In this document: positions 58,942 through 64,000 of the stretch, in pieces
How the letters are laid out: each line of letters begins with the position of its first letter
Numbering within the stretch: the stretch's first letter is position 1
Source of the DNA: an uncultured Collinsella sp.
Lineage (GTDB): Bacteria; Actinomycetota; Coriobacteriia; Coriobacteriales; Coriobacteriaceae
Length of the DNA stretch: 64,000 bases
Direction of reading: 5' to 3'
Assembly: GCA_902467875.1 (NCBI GenBank)
Contig: CABQWP010000003.1
Coordinates: forward strand, 15,113-79,112
The notes under the pieces: generated by a model
What the model saw: only the letters and a program-made list of their open reading frames with translations
Database searches by the model: none
Told to the model about the DNA's origin: nothing
Translations under genes and position numbers: made by a program

Positions 58942-60124
58942 CGAGAAGCGCCTCCACTCCGGGCAGGGCCTTACCCTCGACGAGCTCCATGGAAGCGCCA
59001 CCACCGGTGGAGATCCAGCTCATCTTGTCGGCCAGGTTGAACTTATTGACAGCTGCGACAGAGTCACCACCGCCGATGATCGAGGTGCAGTCAGCCTCGG
59101 CGAGAGCCTCGGCGATAGCCTGGGTGCCGTGAGCAAAGTTGTCAAACTCGAAGACGCCCATGGGGCCGTTCCAGAACACGGTCTTGGCGCCCTTGACAGC
59201 CTCGGCATAGAGCTCCTCGGTCTTGGGACCGATGTCCATACCCTCACGATCGTCGGGGATAGCGTCGGAAGCAACAACCTCGGGGACAGCGTCCTCGCCA
59301 AAGTGATCGGCAACACGGTTGTCGATGGGGAGTAGGATCTTGACACCCTTCTCCTCGGCCTTCTTGAGCATCTCGCCGGCGCGCTCGACCCAGTCCTCTT
59401 CCTTGAGGGACTGACCAACGGTCAGGCCCTGAGCCAGGAAGAAGGTGTAGGCCATGCCGCCACCGATAATCAGGGTGTCAGCGGAGTCGATGAGGTGATC
59501 GAGAACACCGATCTTGGAGGAAACCTTGGAACCGCCGACGATGGCGACGAAGGGACGCTCAGGCTCGGCGAAGATGCCGGTCAGCGTGTCGACCTCCTTC
59601 TCGAGCAGGAAGCCAGCGACGGCAGGCAGGTAAGCGGCGGGGCCCACGACGGAACCCTGGGCGCGGTGAGCGGTGCCGAAGGCATCGAGAACGAAGACGT
59701 CGCCATAGGAAGCGAGCTTCTTGGCGATCTCGGGATCGTTCTTCTTCTCACGCTTGTCAAAACGGACGTTCTCGAGAACGAGGACCTTGCCCGGCTCGAC
59801 GGCGGCGACAGCCTCAGCAGCCTTCTCGCCGTAGGTGTCGGCGACAAAGGCAACGTCGAGACCAGAGAGCTCAGCGAGTTTCTTGGCGACGGGCTCGAGG
59901 GACAACTCGGGCTGGAAGCCGGTGCCCTCGGGACGGCCGAGGTGGCTCATGAGGATGACGCGAGCGTTGTGCTCAACGAGATAGTTGATGGTGGGCAGGG
60001 CAGCCTTGATGCGGGTGGTGTCGCCAACGACGCCATCCTTGATAGGCACGTTAAAGTCAACGCGGACGAGAACGCGCTTGCCGTCGACATCGATGTCGCG
60101 GACGGTCTTCTTGGTAAAGGCCAT
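58934..60124 (-). CDS. pgk: Phosphoglycerate kinase
   Basis: 396 residues. RVDFNVPIKDG at the start, SHLGRPEG, the hinge GGSKVSSKIGVLDHL, and GGGDSVAAVNK near the end are standard. It makes ATP from 1,3-bisphosphoglycerate. ATG 60124 has AAAGGTAG about 10 bases away. A strong terminator lies between gap and this gene, so gap transcripts may stop before it. Confidence 0.96.
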   Translation of the reverse strand: MAFTKKTVRDIDVDGKRVLVRVDFNVPIKDGVVGDTTRIKAALPTINYLVEHNARVILMSHLGRPEGTGFQPELSLEPVAKKLAELSGLDVAFVADTYGEKAAEAVAAVEPGKVLVLENVRFDKREKKNDPEIAKKLASYGDVFVLDAFGTAHRAQGSVVGPAAYLPAVAGFLLEKEVDTLTGIFAEPERPFVAIVGGSKVSSKIGVLDHLIDSADTLIIGGGMAYTFFLAQGLTVGQSLKEEDWVERAGEMLKKAEEKGVKILLPIDNRVADHFGEDAVPEVVASDAIPDDREGMDIGPKTEELYAEAVKGAKTVFWNGPMGVFEFDNFAHGTQAIAEALAEADCTSIIGGGDSVAAVNKFNLADKMSWISTGGGASMELVEGKALPGVEALLDA

Positions 60125-60183
60125 GTTTGCTTCTACCTTTCGTACGTGTCTGCCTCCCATTACGGCAGACGATTTCTTATAAA

Positions 60184-60227
60184 AAGGGCGCGACCCTAGG
60201 GTGTAAGCCCTATAAGGCCGCGCCCTT
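60184..60227 (-). terminator. Terminator between gap and pgk
   Basis: AAGGGCGCG (60184-60192) and CGCGCCCTT (60219-60227), with inner stem TAGGG/CCCTA. TTTTTAT follows on the minus strand. It should give more gap than pgk. Confidence 0.88.
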
Positions 60228-60264
60228 CTTTAGACGCTCAACGAGCTATTCGCTAAAAGCTAAA

Positions 60265-61290
60265 TTAAGCAACGAACTTCTCGAAGTACTTGATGGTGCG
60301 GACCATCTGAGAGGTGTAGGAGTTCTCGTTGTCGTACCAAGAGGTGACCTGAACGAGGGTCTGGCCGTTGCCGAGGTCAGAGCACATGGTCTGAGTGGCG
60401 TCAAAGATGGAGCCGTGGGTCTCGCCGACGATGTCGCGGGAGACGATCTGGTCCTCGTTGTAGGCGAAGGTCTCGGGGATGGTCTCGGCGTAGGCCTTCA
60501 TGGCAGCGTTGACCTCGTCGACGGTGACCTTCTTGTCAACGACGGCGTAGAGGTTGGTCAGCGAGCCGGTCGGCGTCGGGACGCGCTGGGCGGCACCGAT
60601 GAGCTTGCCGTTGAGCTCGGGGAGAACCAGGCCGATGGCCTTGGCAGCGCCCGTGGTGTTCGGGACGATGTTCTCGGAGCAGGCGCGGGAGCGACGGAAG
60701 TTGCCCTTGCGCTGCGGGCCGTCGAGCGGCATCTGGTCGCCGGTGAAGGCATGGATGGTGGTCATGATGCCGGACACGATGGGAGCGAAGTCGTTCAGAC
60801 CCTTGGCCATCGGAGCGAGGCAGTTGGTGGTGCAGGAAGCAGCGGAGATGATGTTGTCCTCAGCGGTCAGCGTCTCATGGTTGACGTTGTACACGATGGT
60901 GGGCAGATCGCTGCCGGCCGGAGCGGAGATGACGACCTTCTTGGCGCCAGCGTTGATGTGGGCCTGAGCCTTAGCCTTGCTGGTGTAGAAGCCGGTGCAC
61001 TCGAGAACGACGTCGACGTCGAGGTCGCCCCAAGGCAGGTTGTTGGCGTCGGCCTCCTTGTAGATCTTGATCTCCTTGCCGTCAACGGTGATGGAATCCT
61101 CGCCAGCAACGACCTCGTGATCGCGAGCGTAGTTGCCCTGCGTGGAGTCGTACTTCAGCAGGTAAGCGAGCATATCGGGAGAGGTGAGGTCGTTGATAGC
61201 GACGATCTCGGAGCCCTCATGACCGAACATCTGACGGAAAGCCAGACGACCGATGCGACCGAAGCCGTTAATAGCAACCTTTACTGCCAT
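60265..61290 (-). CDS. gap: Glyceraldehyde-3-phosphate dehydrogenase, type I
   Basis: 341 residues. [13 protein letters not shown] binds NAD; the catalytic Cys153 is in [17 protein letters not shown] is near the end. ATG 61290 has AAAGGAG. It is first in gap-pgk-tpiA-gpmI. Two palindromes lie in the promoter region. Confidence 0.96.
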   Translation of the reverse strand: MAVKVAINGFGRIGRLAFRQMFGHEGSEIVAINDLTSPDMLAYLLKYDSTQGNYARDHEVVAGEDSITVDGKEIKIYKEADANNLPWGDLDVDVVLECTGFYTSKAKAQAHINAGAKKVVISAPAGSDLPTIVYNVNHETLTAEDNIISAASCTTNCLAPMAKGLNDFAPIVSGIMTTIHAFTGDQMPLDGPQRKGNFRRSRACSENIVPNTTGAAKAIGLVLPELNGKLIGAAQRVPTPTGSLTNLYAVVDKKVTVDEVNAAMKAYAETIPETFAYNEDQIVSRDIVGETHGSIFDATQTMCSDLGNGQTLVQVTSWYDNENSYTSQMVRTIKYFEKFVA

Positions 61291-61483
61291 TGTGTCTCCT
61301 TTCGTAAGGCCCCCGCGAGCTACAGCGCCCGCCGTTGAGGCCCACAAACTAACCACTCGCCTAATATACCTTTTTTTTGACTTGAATTTCACGAGAATGC
61401 TCGAAATTGAAAAGCAAATTTACGTTAAAACGTTTTAAAGACTAAAATAGCAGCTAAATCCGTATATAAGTCGTTACTTCAAA
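61291..61483 (-). promoter_or_regulatory. gap promoter region with two palindromes
   Basis: A -10-like TATATT lies near 61368 on the minus strand, after a run of A. AATTTC-CGAG-AATG-CTCGAAATT lies around 61384-61409, over where the -35 should be. TTAAAACGTTTTAA (61425-61438) is a perfect 14-bp palindrome. Both could bind a glycolytic regulator; no candidate gene is in the window. Confidence 0.5.
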
Positions 61484-62413
61484 CTACCTGTTTGCTTCAA
61501 TGAGCTTTTCAAGCCGTAAAACACGATGGTAGAGGGCTGACTTCGACAAGGGAGGGTCAGCCATCTCCCCCAAATCACGCAGCGACAGATCAGGATAGCG
61601 CTCGCGCAGGTCGCAAAAGACCGCCAAGGCATCCGGAAGCGCATCGCGAAGGCCACGCTGCTCGAGCTCGTCGATAAGCGCAAGCTGATGTTGGGCAGCA
61701 CCGGCGCTTCTGGTTTGGTTGGCGAGCTCGGCATTCACGCGACGGTTCACATCGTTCTTAACCAACTTGACCGCGCGCGCCTCCTCAATCTCGGCAACGC
61801 TGCGCTTGGCACCAATCAGCTTTAATAGATGCTCGATTTCCTCGGCGCTCTTAATGTACACGGCATATGACCCCCGCCGTGCATTAACACGAGCATGGAC
61901 CCCAATCTGCTCCAACAGATTGCAAAGTCCCTTGGCATATTGCTCGCCCTGCACAGCGATCTCCAAATGAAAATCGCCGCGCGGATCGGCCACGAAGCCG
62001 CCCGCGATGAGCGCGCCGCGGATATAGGCAAGTCTACAGCAAGGACGGGCAACGATATGTCGGGGTACGCCGGCGACAAGTCCTCCCCTACGGTCGAGGA
62101 TACCCAGCAGAACCAAGGCCTTATCCAGGTCTGGCTGATCAGGCAAGGTGATGAGGTAGTTTCGAACCTTATGCAAGACAGATTTGCGGACGGTGAACTC
62201 CGTTTTGAGCTTAAGGATACGATGCGTCAGCGTGATCATCGTGCGCGCGACGGCTCCCGTCTCAGTCGCAACGGTCAAACGATACCGCCCAGAGCCGGCA
62301 AGGGAGAGCGTACCACTCACGCGCGTGAGGGCGGCGAGCGTCGACAAGTCGCAGTATTCACATTCGGGTGCGCAGCGCGCAAGCTCGTCGCGCACCTCAG
62401 CGGTAAACGACAT
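61484..62413 (-). CDS. whiA: DNA-binding protein WhiA
   Basis: 309 residues. Two LAGLIDADG-like halves (with AYIRGALIAGGFVADPRG) precede a helix-turn-helix at about 255-300 (YPDLSLRDLGEMADPPLSKSALYHRVLRLEKL). WhiA supports cell division and sporulation-related regulation in Gram-positives. It follows rapZ by 6 bases. Confidence 0.94.
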   Translation of the reverse strand: MSFTAEVRDELARCAPECEYCDLSTLAALTRVSGTLSLAGSGRYRLTVATETGAVARTMITLTHRILKLKTEFTVRKSVLHKVRNYLITLPDQPDLDKALVLLGILDRRGGLVAGVPRHIVARPCCRLAYIRGALIAGGFVADPRGDFHLEIAVQGEQYAKGLCNLLEQIGVHARVNARRGSYAVYIKSAEEIEHLLKLIGAKRSVAEIEEARAVKLVKNDVNRRVNAELANQTRSAGAAQHQLALIDELEQRGLRDALPDALAVFCDLRERYPDLSLRDLGEMADPPLSKSALYHRVLRLEKLIEANR

Positions 62414-62419
62414 GCAGGC

Positions 62420-63340
62420 CTATGCCTTCGTGTTGGCGCGCGACAGGTCGCGGTGGGAGATGCTCACATGATACTGAGCGCCTTCCAGGTAACGGGCCGT
62501 GGCCTCGGCAATGGCAACGCTGCGATGCTGGCCGCCCGTGCAGCCGATGGCGATAGAAAGCTGCGGCTTACCCTCCGCGATATAGCCTGGCATCACCGTA
62601 TCGAGCAGCTGTGTCCAAGCCTTCCAAAACTCCTGCGTCTTGGGATGGTCCAGAACAAAATCAGAGACCTTTTTATCGAGACCGGTCATCGTGCGCATCT
62701 CGGGATCGTAGAACGGATTGGGCAGGAAGCGGACGTCGATCATAATGTCCGCCTCGACGGGCATGCCGTGCTTAAAGCCAAACGAGAACACGTGGACGTC
62801 CATGAGCTGCTGGTCGGACAGCTCGGAAAATGCCATACGTAGCTTGTTGCGCAGCGCAGAGGTACGCAGACGGCTCGTGTCGATAATCATATCGGCTCGG
62901 TCGCGCACGCCCTGCAGCTGAAGGCGCTCGCGCTGAATGGCATCGGCCGTAGTCTCCCCCGGCTTGGCAATGGGATGACGGCGGCGATTTTCGCTGTAGC
63001 GACGAATCAGCACCTCGTCAGAGGCCTCGAGAAACACGATGTCACAGCTCATCTCGCGCTCCTCGAGTGCGGCAACGGCATCGAGCAGCTCATCGAACAA
63101 GCCCTGGCTGCGCAGGTCGCAGGTGACGGCAAGATGCCTGCCCACGCCCGTATTGATGCCGACGAGTTCGGCAAGCTGGGCGATCAGACGCGGAGGCAAG
63201 TTGTCGATGCAAAAGTAGCCCATGTCCTCGAACACATGCATGGCCTGCGTTCGGCCCGATCCAGACATTCCGGTGATGATGACGATATCGGGGATGCGCT
63301 CCGAGCGCTCCGCCGCATCCATGGCATCTCCCTTTTGCAT
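62420..63340 (-). CDS. rapZ: RapZ/YvcJ-family nucleotide-binding protein
   Basis: 306 residues. Walker A is GMSGSGRT at 24-31. FKHGMPVEADIMIDVRFLPNP and AIGCTGGQHRSVAIAE are family signatures. In E. coli RapZ is an RNase E adaptor; in Gram-positives YvcJ affects phosphate-sugar homeostasis. ATG 63340 has AGGAGG. In most Gram-positives yvcK lies between rapZ and whiA; it is missing here. Confidence 0.94.
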   Translation of the reverse strand: MQKGDAMDAAERSERIPDIVIITGMSGSGRTQAMHVFEDMGYFCIDNLPPRLIAQLAELVGINTGVGRHLAVTCDLRSQGLFDELLDAVAALEEREMSCDIVFLEASDEVLIRRYSENRRRHPIAKPGETTADAIQRERLQLQGVRDRADMIIDTSRLRTSALRNKLRMAFSELSDQQLMDVHVFSFGFKHGMPVEADIMIDVRFLPNPFYDPEMRTMTGLDKKVSDFVLDHPKTQEFWKAWTQLLDTVMPGYIAEGKPQLSIAIGCTGGQHRSVAIAEATARYLEGAQYHVSISHRDLSRANTKA

Positions 63341-63358
63341 GTGCGCCTCCTAAAACAA

Positions 63359-63387
63359 GCGCGGGACCCGGCCAGCGGATCCCGCGC
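63359..63387 (-). terminator. Terminator of nanE
   Basis: GCGCGGGA (63359-63366) and its complement (63380-63387), with TTGTTTTA following on the minus strand. Confidence 0.82.
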
Positions 63388-63438
63388 GATCAATTGCCTT
63401 TATTGAGTATACCGCCCCGAGCGGATACGAGGCCTGTC

Positions 63439-64000
63439 TTACGCCTCAAGCGCAGCCTTGAACCAACTTGTAATACTCGTGGGATGCGTGATGGCGGTGC
63501 CGACGACAACGGCCCAGGCGCCAGCATCGATCGCGGCGCGAGCCTCCTCGGGCGTGTGCACGCGGCCCTCGCAGATGATGGGAAGACCGGGGAATTCCTC
63601 GGTCGCCTGACGCAGGAGCGGCAGATCGGGGCCATCGGCCATGGTGCAGTCGATGGCAGCGACACCGTGAGAAAGCGTGGTAGATACCAGGTCGAAGCCC
63701 ATATCAACCGCACGGCGAATGTCCTCGATGGTGGCACAATCCGCCATCAGGAGCACACCCTCCTCGTGCAGCGGGCGGAAGGTATCCTCGACCGACTTGC
63801 CGTCGGGACGCGGACGATCGGTGGCGTCGATCGCCACGATATCGGCACCCGCAGCAACGCAGGCGCGAGCGTGACGCAGCGTCGGCGTGATGTAAACGCC
63901 CTCGTGCCCATCCTTCCACAGGCCGATAACGGGGACCTCACAGCGACCCTTAATGGCGGCAATGTCGGCAAGGGCCCGGCCGGGAAAGGCGTGAAAGAGG
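63439..64000 (-). CDS. nanE: N-acetylmannosamine-6-phosphate 2-epimerase, 5' end outside window
   Basis: Partial: about 186 codons to the stop at 63439. It has the NanE TIM barrel: VPVIGLWKDGHEGVYITPTLRHARACVAAGADIVAIDATDR, with Lys and Asp of the active site, and EGRVHTPEEARAAIDAGAWAVVVGTAITHP near the end. It converts ManNAc-6-phosphate to GlcNAc-6-phosphate in sialic-acid use. Upstream genes are not in view. Confidence 0.93.
   Translation of the reverse strand, partial: LFHAFPGRALADIAAIKGRCEVPVIGLWKDGHEGVYITPTLRHARACVAAGADIVAIDATDRPRPDGKSVEDTFRPLHEEGVLLMADCATIEDIRRAVDMGFDLVSTTLSHGVAAIDCTMADGPDLPLLRQATEEFPGLPIICEGRVHTPEEARAAIDAGAWAVVVGTAITHPTSITSWFKAALEA

Overview
The window looks like chromosome from a gut Actinomycetota of the class Coriobacteriia, most probably a Collinsella. 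This is inferred from high GC, strong AGGAGG-type ribosome sites, a rapZ-whiA-gap-pgk-tpiA-secG backbone, strictly anaerobic metabolism (class III ribonucleotide reductase, Fe-S aldo-keto reductase, flavodoxin with a DUF3793 protein) and an Amadori-product (fructoselysine-type) cluster. No rRNA gene or species marker is present, so the genus is a judgement.

Layout. 1-6.6 kb: a minus-strand catabolic cluster (YfcC-type carrier, amidohydrolase, FrlC-like epimerase, FrlB-like deglycase, FrlD-like kinase cut by the window edge) with a GntR/UTRA regulator and a candidate operator. 6.7-9.1 kb: two HAD phosphatases and deoC. 9.36-12.9 kb: a plus-strand island (unknown protein, ClpP-like protease, TraG/VirD4-like ATPase) bracketed by a diverged copy of the pgi 3' end plus terminator on the left and intact pgi on the right; its upstream promoter resembles the tRNA promoters of this window. 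15.5-17.5 kb: an SOS-type Y-family polymerase/YolD operon. 17.5-22.5 kb: a heavy-metal-binding protein with a CsoR-like site, DUF3793-flavodoxin, and a polar amino-acid ABC transporter whose permease carries an extracytoplasmic domain. 22.6-27.2 kb: endonuclease IV, two oxidoreductases and a PanE-like reductase, with two copies of a structured intergenic repeat. 27.3-31.8 kb: two small membrane or secreted proteins, metY behind a Cys-containing leader peptide and divergent from a LysR gene, and RNase HI. 31.9-38 kb: housekeeping genes, including a SlyD-like/UreE-like pair. 37.8-42.8 kb: folate genes (folE, HD protein, folB) and nrdDG with NrdR boxes. 43.4-46 kb: tRNA-Val, three identical tRNA-Gly, tRNA-Cys and a GH13 glucosidase. 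46-49.2 kb: a SpoIIE-type phosphatase and a STAS-kinase fusion. 49.3-56 kb: tRNA-Leu and a complete oligopeptide ABC operon. 56.2-61.3 kb: secG, gpmI, tpiA, pgk, gap. 61.5-64 kb: whiA, rapZ and a partial nanE.

The most striking unexplained structure is a family of four large nested palindromes (40166-40249, 40428-40566, 49513-49637, 49819-49945). They occur as two oppositely oriented pairs, each with about 180 bp between members. Their arms differ in sequence but remain complementary, while short internal boxes and, in three copies, a GAA apical loop are conserved. A second smaller family (23509-23580, 24677-24749) shows the same behaviour. All similarity statements were made by reading and hand alignment; no database search was run.
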